DNA from: Diplonema papillatum | Lineage: Eukaryota > Euglenozoa > Diplonemea > Diplonemida > Diplonemidae | Length of the DNA: 64,000 nucleotides | Reading direction: 5' to 3' | NCBI GenBank assembly: GCA_030068145.1 | Contig: JAPJBO010000506.1 | Location: 101,013-165,012, forward strand | Shown here: positions 54,151-64,000 of the stretch, one piece after another | Layout: each line of letters begins with the position of its first letter | Position numbering within the stretch: the stretch's first letter is position 1 | Translations under genes and position numbers: made by a program | Notes under the pieces: generated by a model | Told to the model about the DNA's origin: nothing | The model's input: only the letters and a program-made list of their open reading frames with translations | Databases searched by the model: none

Positions 54151-54369
54151 TACGTCAACATCAAGATGGAGTAGAAAAAATACCCATTCTGCACGTTAGC
54201 TTGTGAATCTGACCCCTTTCCTACTTTCCTAGATTATACCTTGGAAGTTTGTGCTCAGAAGTGCAAAAGGTCTAATTTCCCTCTCACTTCGGCTCACGGT
54301 GTGTTTTTGCCTCGTCCCTCGGCTGCGCCTCGGGGCTCGGCGCCGTCCAGAAATAAAATTACGTATTAC

Positions 54370-54535
54370 TAGGTAAAAAAGCCTTTTACAGTCCCTCGGA
54401 AGGGTTTATTGTCCCTCGGAAGTTTTTTTTGCCCTCGCGTTCCCCTTCGGGGGCCCCTCGGGCAAAAAAAAACTTCCTCGGGACAATAAACCCTTCCTCG
54501 GGACTAAAAGGCTTTTTTTAGCCCTAGTAAAAAAT
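54370..54535. repeat. large hairpin, arms of about 65 bp
   Basis: AAAGCCTTTTACAGTCCCTC and GGGTTTATTGTCCC on the left pair with GGGACAATAAACCC and GGGACTAAAAGGCTTTTTTT-like sequence on the right. Confidence 0.88.
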
Positions 54536-54567
54536 AGTTATTTTAACCGGCCCGTTTTCAGAATTCT

Positions 54568-54838
54568 TTTTTTTTTTCGTAGTAACAATTAATTGTAAAC
54601 ACGAAAGAGAACGCTGGCAGCGTGTTTGGGAGAAGATTAGCCTACCGATCATATTCACTCACTATCACTCACTAACAGGCTAATCCTCCTCCGGCACGTA
54701 CAAACAAACACACGCCTATTCTTTTTTGTGTGTTAACAATGCATTGTTGGTACTAAAAATTAGTAGTTGGCAGCGTACTACATGAAACTTACCAAAGCAG
54801 GTGAGTTCCGCTAGTGCGCACAAACAAAAGAAAGCGCC
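54568..54838 (+). repeat. hairpin repeat family M, types M1 and M2 side by side
   Basis: M1 (54568-54718) has ACAATTAATTGT, AACGCTGGCAGCGTGTT and a GATTAGCCT (54635) / AGGCTAATC (54677) hairpin, ending GCACGTACAAACAAAC. M2 (54724-54838) has AACAATGCATTGTT, GTAGT-TGGCAGCGT-ACTAC (54763-54781), AACTTACC (54786) / GGTGAGTT (54800), ending GCGCACAAACAAAAG. The two are only a few bases apart. Confidence 0.8.
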
Positions 54839-54980
54839 AATGACCAACGACCAAGATACCCACATCCTCCTACCTCGTGTAACCACCACTCTTACGGCAC
54901 AAAGAATATCTTCCCTTAACGACGAAGGTCACCCGGAGACTTTAAAACCCCGGAGTTTCAAGCGAACTTTCACTCTAAAA
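54839..54980 (+). repeat. family F dispersed repeat
   Basis: CGAAGGTCACCCGGAGACTT and GAGTTTCAAGCGAACTTTCA are clear; it ends CTCTAAAATACAG. Confidence 0.75.
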
Positions 54981-56079
54981 TACAGGATAATCCCTGCACA
55001 TGCACAGGCTACTAGCTTCATTTTGCCTCAGTTTTCCAATTTCCGTCTCAATAGCCATTTTGCTTTCCCGCTTTGAAATCGAGAAGCTTTTGTTTGGGCC
55101 ACCCGAACCTACCAAAAGGGTGGGTCCGGGGGGCTCTGTCCCCTGGCAAACGGTACGGTACATTCAGGTGGAGAAAGAGTTTGCACTTCTCAGTCCGTTT
55201 GTCGCGTTAAAACATACGACCAACGTACTGGTGGCACTGTTTGCCATCTGTGTGACCCTCGCCCTGCCCCCGGTGCACACTCCTGAAGTCAACAGCCCAT
55301 TTCAAATTCATCCACCACTCAGATACTGTGCGCTGGTAAATCATTGGCACGAGTAGATGCAGACCGGAGATCACACGGAACAAGGCACTTGCGTCAACTC
55401 AGAAATAATCTGTCAAAAATTACGGGCTGCTTCTGAGCCTCGACTCTCTCACTCGGCTCAGCACCCGCGGCAGCCCCAAACTTCTGCCAGCCAGCCCACC
55501 ATGCCCAGCATTGCCAGCCCCTGACCGCCAGCCAGCTTCCTGGCACAGCTGGCCTAACCCACGCCTCCACCGGACCCCCACGACTCTTTTCATCGAAGGT
55601 CGTTTTTTTGCACTTTTTTTTGTTGTATAAGAATCTGATGAAGATAATAAGATCGAAGATCTTAGAAGATTAATACTATTCCGACGAGAACTAACACTTG
55701 TACAAAGGTTATTACCCCGTCGCTCCCGCGAAAAACACCGTAATTTTACCCCTCGCTTGGAAGAAGTTCGTGGCATACACACGAGAATCTCTGCATGACC
55801 TTTTTACGTTTGTTACGCACCATCAATCTGGCATCACGCAGCAGCAAGGACGAGAGCAGCGAGTACGGAGCAGCGAGACGGGCGAGGAGGAGAGTATTAT
55901 ATTTTTTGAGCCGCCCGGATTTCCAAATTCTGTCAGCTGGCGGAATTTGGAATGGGAAGCTAATGCCCTGACACACGCAATGTGTGAGAAACTGAACCGC
56001 CCAAGTAGGACCTTCTGATCATGATCATTTGCCAATTTGCCACCTGCTCAGGGTAGTGCAGTCTAGTTTCCCTTTCTAC
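54981..56079. other. gene-free stretch
   Basis: A 118-residue frame at 55000-55356 has two hydrophobic stretches but no recognised motif. I would not call it a gene. Confidence 0.4.
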
Positions 56080-56258
56080 TTTCTCCTGCACGGGTTCCCC
56101 ACATGTGCTTGCCACAGGTTGGTCCGCATGCAGGGGAGTCTAGGCCCACAAGTCGCCAAGGCCGCACAGCCAGGTCGCCAAGTCCAGGGTTTTTTTCCCT
56201 CGAACTTTAAGCGCCCACATACGTATTCTCTCTGAGGCTGAAACAGAGCGTAAGCCCT
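56080..56258 (+). mobile_element. hAT-type MITE, 5'-truncated and shortened copy
   Basis: It contains GCAGGGGAGTCTAGGCCCAC, CGCACAGCCAGGTCGCCAAG and the right end GAGCGTAAGCCC. The left inverted repeat and the T-run are missing. Confidence 0.7.
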
Positions 56259-56863
56259 AGACGAAAAAAGTGATACAAACAAACGCTTTCTCTTTTTCTA
56301 TCTGTTCTGTTTGGTATTCCCGGTCGGAGCTCGTAGCTTGCGTTTTCTGGTTCTAGCTATCGTTTTCTGTCGCGAGATGGTTTACGCCGCCGCTGACTTT
56401 CTTGGAGTAGTGCGGCAAAAGAAACAACGCGTTTTGCGTCAATTCGGTGTTGTACGTAGCGCTGAGCCGTAGTTACGTATCATCACCCATTCAGAACGGG
56501 GTCTGCAATTCGCCAGGGGGAAGGTGACATTATTCACCTGTATCTTCCTTGTGAAGCGTTGCAGTCCCGTCGTCAGGACTTTTTTTGCTTCCTGCTTGGG
56601 ACACTTCTCTTCTTTAGTGCAAACAATGTTTGAAACATTGTTAGTAGTAGCTTTTAGGCTCAAATTATTTAATTCACATGCGGAACGAGCTTTAGAGGGT
56701 CCAGGGTGCACCAGTTAGGGAGAGCCTGCCACAACTTGCCATATTTGGGCTCACATCCGCATCACGTACGGAATTCCGCACGTACGGAAAATCACAATTT
56801 ATTCACGTGCGGAATGCCATGCGGAAGGCAAGGCCTGACTGTGGATCACACCATGACACAAAA
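56259..56863. other. gene-free stretch
   Basis: I see no gene. A small palindromic stretch (ACGTACGGAATTCCGCACGT) lies at about 56764-56783. Confidence 0.45.
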
Positions 56864-56960
56864 CGAAAATTCTCGAGGGGACTGCTTTGTGCTTATTTCG
56901 ACGGAGGCTAGAGGAGAAAACAATGCAACTACAAAGTGGGTCTTTTTTGTTCAAGACATA
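56864..56960 (-). repeat. family B dispersed repeat, truncated
   Basis: AATTCTCGAGGGGACTGCTT to TACAAAGTGGGTCTTTTTTG; the rest of the element is missing. Confidence 0.6.
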
Positions 56961-57474
56961 CGCTAACAAAAAAAAAGGCGATCGAGATCATGAGAAGTGT
57001 ATGTCTACGGATATGTAGTTAGGCTCTCTCACAATCTGTTGTTCAAATGTGCTAGGACTAAGAATCGAAGGCACCCTTCTTACTACGGCTCCCTTCACGA
57101 AAGAAAATGTGGATTCAGAACCTTGCATATATCTCTGTTGTCTTTTCCCCTTTGTCCCCTTGTAGGCCCCCAAGTACCCGTGACCCGTGCGCGACAGCGT
57201 GAATTGCAAGACGAAAGACCCCATTTTTCACGTCTGAGAGTCTCAAAGAAATGGGGAAATCTTTTGAAAGGGTCCCCCAACACAATTTGAGTTGAGCCGC
57301 GACGTAATTGGACGAGAGGCGCAACATATTGTGATATCGTTTCGCGGTTAAAAGACGGACCTAAACTCACTTTTGATGGTTTCAACGAACTCAAACAGCT
57401 CAAAATAGTCACTTTCCCTGTGGGAACCTTTTGTGAAAGGGTCCCTATACAATTCATGTCAGTTACCAGAAGCG
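56961..57474. other. gene-free stretch
   Basis: AGGGTCCC occurs twice (57268 and 57437) amid weakly repeated sequence. I see no gene. Confidence 0.4.
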
Positions 57475-57600
57475 ACAAAGTGGATTATCAAAAGCGACAA
57501 AGTGGATTATTACTGGATTATAATCCACTAATAATCCAGTTTGTCGCGACCAAGTGGATTATGAATCCACTTGGTCGTAATCCAGTATATAGAATAATCC
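57475..57600. repeat. nested palindromes on GTGGATTAT / ATAATCCAC
   Basis: AAGCGACAAAGTGGATTAT occurs twice in tandem, followed by TGGATTATAATCCA and by GACCAAGTGGATTATGAATC, whose first half pairs with CCACTTGGTC. Confidence 0.85.
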
Positions 57601-57730
57601 GTTTTGTCGTTGACCCGAAAATTAAGCAAGAGCCTGGAGACAAAGCGTCAGAATGGGCCACCTGGCTGAGTTTCTATTTGCAAAAGGGAGTATACTGATT
57701 GGTGCGTGGGGATTGTCCCAGAGGAAGAAG

Positions 57731-58018
57731 TTTTTTACATAAGCGCCAGCTTGAAAGGAAATGCCCGACGATGCTGCCCGACAAAGAACAGAAGAGATCC
57801 CGAGTGCTGTAAGTACCGAACCACGTGTTGAACGGACGTGAGGTCATGCGGGTCTACCCCTACACGACAAATCACACAAACACAACAGGTCAAAAGTCCT
57901 GAGTGAGAAAGCAAACACACGGTGGTGTAAGCGAAGAACAAATCAGACTGTGTTTGTATTGTATTTGCCCCTCAACCTCTCTTCCATTCAGAGTCGAAGC
58001 AGCTACGTCGAGTATTTT
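57731..58018 (+). repeat. family C dispersed repeat, copy 6
   Basis: A full-length copy from TTTTTTACATAAGCGCC to GTCGAGTATTTT, with a small internal deletion near 57975. Confidence 0.8.
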
Positions 58019-58529
58019 GAAAGGAGGAAATCAAAGGTCCACAACGAAAACAAAGCAAGCAAAGAAGCAAAGTCGCCAGATATCAGAACGACGTGTATCG
58101 TCGACCGCACAAAAACTTTCACTCTAAAAAAACGTAGCACTGGCGTTGGTCCTCTGTGCGCAGCTGTGGATCAAGACAGCCCCCTAATTCGACGAACATT
58201 CTTCGGCGTACATGATGGCTTCTCCTCCTCGCGCCACCGCTTTCTGAGTGTGGCCTCACACGATGATAGTCGCCATTTCATGTTTCCACGCGTCCTTTCC
58301 CGAGCCGTCGCACAAACGCGCGCTAAAGAGTTGCTTTTTCACCGCTTTATACAAGCCGTGAGTGTTTGAGCGGAATCAATGACCCGTTGCAGTAGTGAAT
58401 CGACGGTCTTCTCTTTCTAGATGCTTGCAGAGCGGGCTGCAGGGACCATACAAAAAGGCTGATGGACCTTTTGGACTACACGCCGGTCGTCGGACTTTTT
58501 TGCTGTGCGTAAAGAAGAGCCACGTCACT
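58019..58529. other. gene-free stretch
   Basis: I see no gene. A family F tail fragment (CTTTCACTCTAAAAAAA) is at about 58115. Confidence 0.4.
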
Positions 58530-58640
58530 TTTTTATGGTAAAAAACGTGTTTGCCATTATAAAAAAGAGACGATTGGCAGCGTATCGTGTGTTAAACCTA
58601 TCAAATCGTCTACACACGTGCGCACAAACAAACTGGCCAC
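58530..58640 (+). repeat. hairpin repeat family M, type M4
   Basis: ACGAT (58570-58574), TGGCAGCGT (58575-58583) and ATCGT (58584-58588) form the conserved stem-loop. The end is GTGCGCACAAACAAAC. Confidence 0.6.
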
Positions 58641-58799
58641 CATCAAAACACTGGCCACACAAGGACCGATGGACCTATTAGACACCGACGAGGTGCATGT
58701 CTTATCCAGCCTACCGATCTTCGATGCACATCACTCTACATGCACCATCAAAAACAGTGACCACACAAAGATGACCGATGGACCTTTTCGACACCGAAG

Positions 58800-59099
58800 G
58801 TAGTCCGGTCAAGACGGGGGTCAAGGCCCCGTGGCGGACGGCCCAGCCGGTCGTACGAAGACCGAGAGGCGCACTACGCGTCGGACGAGAGCATGAAGTC
58901 GCAGCACGAGGAGGAGTCGAAGGCGCTGCCCCCGCCCGACTTCACCGACGAGGCCGACGCGAGCACGGGGGTCCTCGAGACGGTCGACAGCCCGCCCGAC
59001 AAGACGCCGCTGGAAGCCTCCCAAAGCGAGCCGTTTTCCCCGCTGGATTCAGACGTCGAGCGGCCGTGTGCAGACGCGCAAACAGTGGCAGCATCTTGA
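58800..59099 (+). CDS. probable terminal exon of an unidentified gene
   Basis: A GC-rich frame follows CACCGAAG at 58799 and reads to a stop at 59097-59099. It starts Arg/Ser/Gly-rich, then SYEDREAHYASDES, and ends with an acidic Ser/Pro-rich stretch. Its composition matches the exons of the two kinases. The upstream exons are not identified. It could be the last exon of a kinase-like or signalling protein, or a copied 3' end like those seen behind other genes here. No domain is recognised. Confidence 0.35.
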   Translation, partial: VVRSRRGSRPRGGRPSRSYEDREAHYASDESMKSQHEEESKALPPPDFTDEADASTGVLETVDSPPDKTPLEASQSEPFSPLDSDVERPCADAQTVAAS

Positions 59100-59103
59100 T
59101 CCA

Positions 59104-59143
59104 ATGCCTGTCGTTGGACATCTCTTTGACAACAAGCCCTACC

Positions 59144-59178
<35 letters not shown>

Positions 59179-62100
59179 GGGTTAGTTGCCAAAACCACAC
59201 AGCCTACCACGGAGTTGGAGATGCGGTTGGCGAAAAGCACACGGGTCGCACATGCCGTTGTAGCAACAGGCAATGCGCGAATGGTTCTACATGTTCTATC
59301 GGTGTACGCGCCTGTTGGCAGGGAGCAAGCGGTAGTCCAGGAACGGGAGAAGCTCCTTGCCGATGTGTTCGAGATGGCTGCAGGACTCGGGCAAGTGCCG
59401 ATAGCTGTCTTGGGCGATTTTAACACACCAACAGGGGAAAGCATGTCCCTGGCGGCTGCCTGCCAAAATGGATGGGTAGATGCGGCAGCAGCCGCCCAGG
59501 AGGGCTCAAATGCCCCTCCATCCACTTGCTGGGCGGGGGCAGCAGGCTCTCGCATAGACATGTGTTTTCTCAACGCCGTAGCAGCGCGGACGTTGGTGAC
59601 GGTGGAAACCGCCAAGGCAGGAGAACACGACATCCCGACACACTGTCCAGTGTTTGTTACACTCAGCATCCCGGCATCTACACCGCCCGAGCGCGGTCAC
59701 TGGATACCCACTCCTTTCCCGAAGAAGCCGCCGTTGATGACGCAGGAGGAGATGAGGAGTGTACTAACCACGGCCTTGGACCGCAACCGCGCGGTCAGCG
59801 GAGCAGACGGGGCGCTGAGAAACGCATCGGAAGTGGCGGAAGCCTACCTGACTGGCCTGCACTGGAAGAGCCTCCCGCCAGGATCAACCGCCTACCGGGG
59901 CAGGGCTGGTGGATTCACCACTCGGAAGGCGCACGCGTCCGCAAGGCAGGCGTGCACGGCACGGGGTGCGACGGATAGGTCCGTGAGACAGCGGGACAAG
60001 GTGATTGGGATGCTACGCACTGTGATTGCCGAGGCGAGGCAGAGGCTGAGCGTTGGCCAGCCTAGCGCAATGACGGTTGCGGAACGGAACGCGAGAAACG
60101 CTTTGCATCGGTGTACTGCTGAAGAGTCATTGGCGCAGCACCCCTGCACCGGGGACGAGGATGAGTTGCAGTACCTCGTGGCGACAGCAGAGAAGTTGGT
60201 AGGGACGCAACGCGAAGCTGTAGCAGAGCTGAAGACGGAGCGTTCTCGCCTCTGGAAAGAGAGAATCCAGAAAGCGTGGGGCAGCCAAGAGAAGGGTGCG
60301 ATCTACCGTTTCCTGGCCGGACAGCAGGGAAGCCCATCGGTGTTCCTGCGGCGAGGGGACGGGACTCTGACTGCATGCCCGAGGGAAATCGACGAGATGC
60401 TGAGAGGACCTGAAGCCTGGGGCGGAATATTTCAAAAATACACGGACATCCCGGAGCCCCAATGGGAGGCCTTCAAGACTCACTACGCCCGGTACCTCCC
60501 TGCGCCGCACGCGATGGAATGCAGACCTATCGGCGCGGCCGATGTGGATGCGGCCCTCAAGAAGATGAAGAAGACAACATCCCCCGGATTACACGGTTGG
60601 CGTGTGCATGAGCTAAGGCAACTGCCGCCTGAAATCCTGGAGCTAATGGCCGATGCCATGAACGCAGTGGAAACCGAAGGACTATGGCCGGAGCAACTCA
60701 TGCACGCAATAATACACCTCCTGCCGAAGCCCGAGAGCACCGGAGATCCCCTGTCGCAACGGCCCATATCCATAACCCCCGTCCTATACCGGATCTGGGC
60801 AGCGATAAGGGCGAAAGAAGCACTCGCGTGGATGGACGAGATCGCGCCAAGCGGGATGCATGGCTGCCGGAAGGAGCATGGCACGGACGACCTAATATGG
60901 CACTTGGCAGCACTCATTGAGGAGGCGCACCTGACAGGTGAACCACTCTACGGCCTTGCGTTAGACTTCAAGAAGTGCTTCGACTCGGTCCCGATTGAGA
61001 TAGCTTTCAAGCTGGCTGGGGAGCTTGGATTCAACGAGGTTGTGCTGCGGACCTTGCGGGTGGCCTACGCCAGCATGCAGCGCCACTTTCGAATGGGAGC
61101 GACAGTAGGTGAGGGCTTCATTCCGACGAACGGGATCATGCAGGGATGCCCCCTAAGTGTCATTCTCATCAACGTCCTGATTAGCGTTTGGATGCGACAC
61201 ATAGCAGACATCGAAGCAGCGATACCACTCTCGTATGTCGACGATGTGTATGCGATGTTGAAGTCACTCGCAAACCTGGAGGAGGCGGCCAGGCGGTCAG
61301 GACGGTTTGCAGGGCTGACCGGGATGAAAGTCTGCACGCAGAAGAAATCGCATTTCTTCACAACGGCGCCGGACGCTCCGCAAACGATCGAATACGCGGA
61401 GAGCAAAGACGAGGAGGGGAACAGCGAGCAGACCGAATTGATACGGAGGCGCACAACATTTGATGCCCTGGGGGCGATGATAACGACGGATCGGGTGCCG
61501 CCGGGGGAGGCGATACAACCGTCAAGGCGTATCTTGGAGAGAAACGCTGAAGCCGAGCTCGTGCTGAAAAGGGCTAGCTGTCTCCCGCTTCCAGGCGACG
61601 CAAGAGACCTGGTCGTTAGTATGACGGCAGGGGCAAAGCGGTACTACGGCACCGCAGTGTCCGAACTCAGGAAGCGGGACATCGTGCGCCTACGAAGGCT
61701 GTTTACTGACGCGGTGTGGACGGGACCGCCGCGGCGAGCCCAGGAGGCCGTGCTGCACATACTGCACCACGGGCACAGACTCGACCCGGTAGTAGTGCCC
61801 GTTTACCGGAGAATAACCACCTGGGCTGTTCAAGTCGAGAAGTGGGAGTCCGCGCGGACTCTGTCCCGGACGGCATGGGAGCAAAGCGACACGCTACTAA
61901 TGCTGAGAGGGCCCCTAGCCCTTTTCAAGAGAGCTCTGGATGGGCTCCAGTGGCGCTGGGTGGCACCGACCAGCATTGCCTACACGAACGAAGCCGGAGA
62001 CGAGGTAGTGCACGATGCAGCGGCGCAAGGCTGCACCCGAATCTTTCAACACGACTTGCGGCACGCGCTGAGGCTGCGTGAGATGGCTCAGCTCGCAGCG

Positions 62101-64000
62101 CGGCGAGCAGCGGACTTCGGGGGTGTGCAGAACGGGGTAGACCACCAGGCAACCCGGCACCTACTAGAAATGCGGGACTCCCCCCTCACCGCGTACGAAG
62201 CCGGCATGCTGAAGTCGGTACTTGCGGGGGCCACACCGGCAACCGGGCGAACGGGGTTGGGTGAACGAAACTGCCCGTACTGCGACACACAGGACCGGGA
62301 GACGGTAGAGCACTTGTTCTGGATGTGCCCAGCCTGGGAACGAAGTCGATCGAAGCACGGAGACTTGGTAAACGTGCAAAGGAATTGGCCCCCGTGCCTA
62401 CGCTTGTGCGGGGTGGCCCCAGCTGTACGAGGAGACGAAGCGATCCCCGGGCTGCCGGCAGCTAGGGAAGAAAGGTTGCGTGTACTAAAGCGGCTACACC
62501 TTTTCTTCGTCGAGGTCCTAACTCGACGTCAGGAAGCAGACGGCCTGCTTGACAGGTCCGCCAGGCATCACAGGACCGTGGACTACCCGCGTGGGTGGAA
62601 GCCATCAGAACCACACAGACTCACGGTCCCTGCCATTGCACCTTCCGCCGTCGGAACGAAGTGGAAATATGGCCAAGAGATGTGGATGGCATTTACCGAC
62701 TGGCTGCAGCAGACGAAGTGGGCCCCCCCAGGGCACGATGAGCTGGGAACCAGTTTCATCGAACTGGCAGTGGATTTCGAGCTGTACACAGGACGGCGAC
62801 TCCCTGACCTGAAGAGTAGGTTCTACTCAGCTCCTCCACAAGCACCAACAGGCAAGGCAACGGCAGCCCGCGCTACGTTACCGGCCCGGGAAATGGGAGA
62901 CAGCAGGCTCCTGGTTTATTTCGATGGCGGGGCGAGAGCGAATGGGACCGCCTTCGCCGTTGCCGGGGCGGGGGCAGTCGTGTACCGCGATGGAGTGAAA
63001 GTGGCAGAAGTGGTCCTGCCACTGCCGACCGTGCGCAGCAACAACGTAGCAGAGTACGAAGGACTGCTAGCGGGCCTGCACCTGCTGGGGGATGCAGGCG
63101 AAGCGGAAGGAGAGGAATGCACGGTGCGAGGCGACTCGGCGCTAGTTGTCGGGCACCTCGCACGACGCATGGCATGTTCAGAGGAACTGAAGCCGTATCT
63201 GACGCGCGCGGCCTTGAAGGTGTCGTCCCTGCAGAGACGGCTGACACTGCACATTGAGCACGTTGCGCGGGAGCTGAACACAGACGCGGACGCGCTCAGC
63301 AACGCCGCCATGGACCTGGTGCAACGCCAAAGGCCCACCCGGCAGCAACAAGAGACCATGCTGGCAAACTTCCGCCGGTCCGGTCTAGGAAAAGCGCTCA
63401 GCCTCATCGAAATGGGGAAGGCGTATGGGAAGGTGGTTGCACAGCCGTGGTTCTGCGGCCATGAATACTCCACCACCGTTTTGACATCTGTGGGAGGAAC
63501 GGTTGTGCGGGGTGTTTCGAGGCGTGCACAGTTATTGACCGCGACCGAGGATGTGATCATGAAGATACGCGAACACACACGAGAAAATCGGCCAGACCTA
63601 CAAGAAAACAGCCCGTTCCCTCCGCACCTGGGATGGGCCGCAACTTTTTTGCCAGAGGAGGCCTATCCGGCAGGGTGGACGCAGGGAAAGCCGGATTGGA
63701 AGACGAAGGCTGAAGCGGCAGGAAGAAGCTCAAGCACGGAACCGTGCGAAGGAGCCCCCCCGTTCGAGGCCCCAGAAGGCGCGGTGAATACCTCCCGCCC
63801 CGGAGTGGTTTGCTCGCATCACAGGAAGCCGCGATGCAGGGAGTGCGTCAAAAAGCGCCTCCCGGCGGAGACCTGCTGTCGCCTCAAGCAGCATCATCAC
63901 GGATCGGATGGTCTAAGGCCGCGGATGCACTTTTGCACAGCACACAGACTAGGACGCTGCGGCGACTGCGTAGTAGCAAACGAAGCATTAGCCAGCTGCT
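59104..64000 (+). CDS. LINE polyprotein: endonuclease (partial), reverse transcriptase, RNase H, Cys/His array; runs off the window
   Basis: One frame is open from 58897 to the window end; the first ATG is 59104. The LINE part starts after a (CA)n run. The N-terminal half of an AP-type endonuclease is missing, but its GDFN (59413), SRID (59548) and GEHDIPTHCPV (59620) motifs are present. Reverse transcriptase shows SPGLHGW (60580), RPISITPVLYRI (60760), motif A LDFKKCFDSV with the catalytic Asp codon at 60964, QGCPLS (61141) and YVDD (61234). A C-x2-C-x9-H-x4-C motif follows (62272-62328). RNase H has its full set: D (62923), E in NNVAEYE (63052), D in RGDS (63133) and D in NTDADALSN (63289). 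The NNVAEY and RELNTDADALSN patterns are those of the archaeal/plant-type RNase H family. From 63811 a Cys/His array begins. Only the 5' end looks damaged. Confidence 0.92.
59146..59176 (+). repeat. (CA)n microsatellite at the LINE 5' junction
   Basis: About 15 CA units lie between the host-like exon and the first LINE-like sequence and keep the LINE frame open as Thr-His repeats. Confidence 0.95.
59178..64000 (+). mobile_element. 5'-truncated LINE (non-LTR retrotransposon), 3' end outside the window
   Basis: The element lacks the start of its endonuclease and any ORF1, a typical 5' truncation from incomplete reverse transcription. No stops or frameshifts occur over about 4.8 kb, so it is young. 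The 3' UTR is beyond the window. The tails at 16873 and 38826 may represent relatives of it. Confidence 0.88.

Overview
The window looks like a repeat-packed stretch of nuclear DNA from a microbial eukaryote, such as an alga, oomycete-like organism or other protist. The evidence is spliceosomal GT-AG introns with a consistent GTATGY donor, eukaryotic-type protein kinases, a Golgi-type glycosyltransferase, pieces of eukaryotic large-subunit (28S) rRNA, and LINE and hAT-type mobile DNA. Coding exons are clearly more GC-rich than the DNA between them. I cannot name the lineage from the sequence alone.

Layout. 1-2.7 kb: dispersed repeats and an 84-bp tandem repeat. 2.7-5.75 kb: a single-exon Ser/Thr kinase, then a repeated copy of its 3' end and a degenerate array built from its catalytic-loop segment. 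5.8-28.8 kb: almost only interspersed repeats (families named here B to Q), two 28S rRNA fragments, hAT-type MITEs, foldback elements and a 5'-truncated LINE 3' end with a Cys/His-rich domain (15.7-16.9 kb). 28.85-33.73 kb: a three-exon membrane-anchored MAPKKK-like kinase. 33.7-36.2 kb: tandem copies of its 3' end, broken by a MITE with a perfect 8-bp target duplication and by nested elements. 36.2-47.3 kb: more repeats, LINE 3' ends, a long inverted repeat and a duplicated Cys/His-rich fragment. 47.4-50.2 kb: a two-exon GT92-like glycosyltransferase with a PAN/apple-like tail. 50.2-52.4 kb: 618-bp tandem copies of that tail. 52.5-58.8 kb: hairpins and repeats. 58.8-59.1 kb: a probable terminal exon of an unknown gene. 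59.1-64.0 kb: a long LINE open frame that runs off the window.

How the parts relate. The three recognisable host genes are not an obvious pathway. What they share is structural: each is followed by tandem copies of its own 3' end. The LINE carries part of an AP-type endonuclease, a complete set of reverse-transcriptase motifs, a CCHC motif, an archaeal/plant-type RNase H and a Cys/His-rich array. Diverged copies of that array sit at 16.1 kb and 45.5-46.1 kb. Short repeats that share 3' sequence with the LINE relics, and a family of hairpin repeats with a conserved TGGCAGCGT loop, make up much of the rest.
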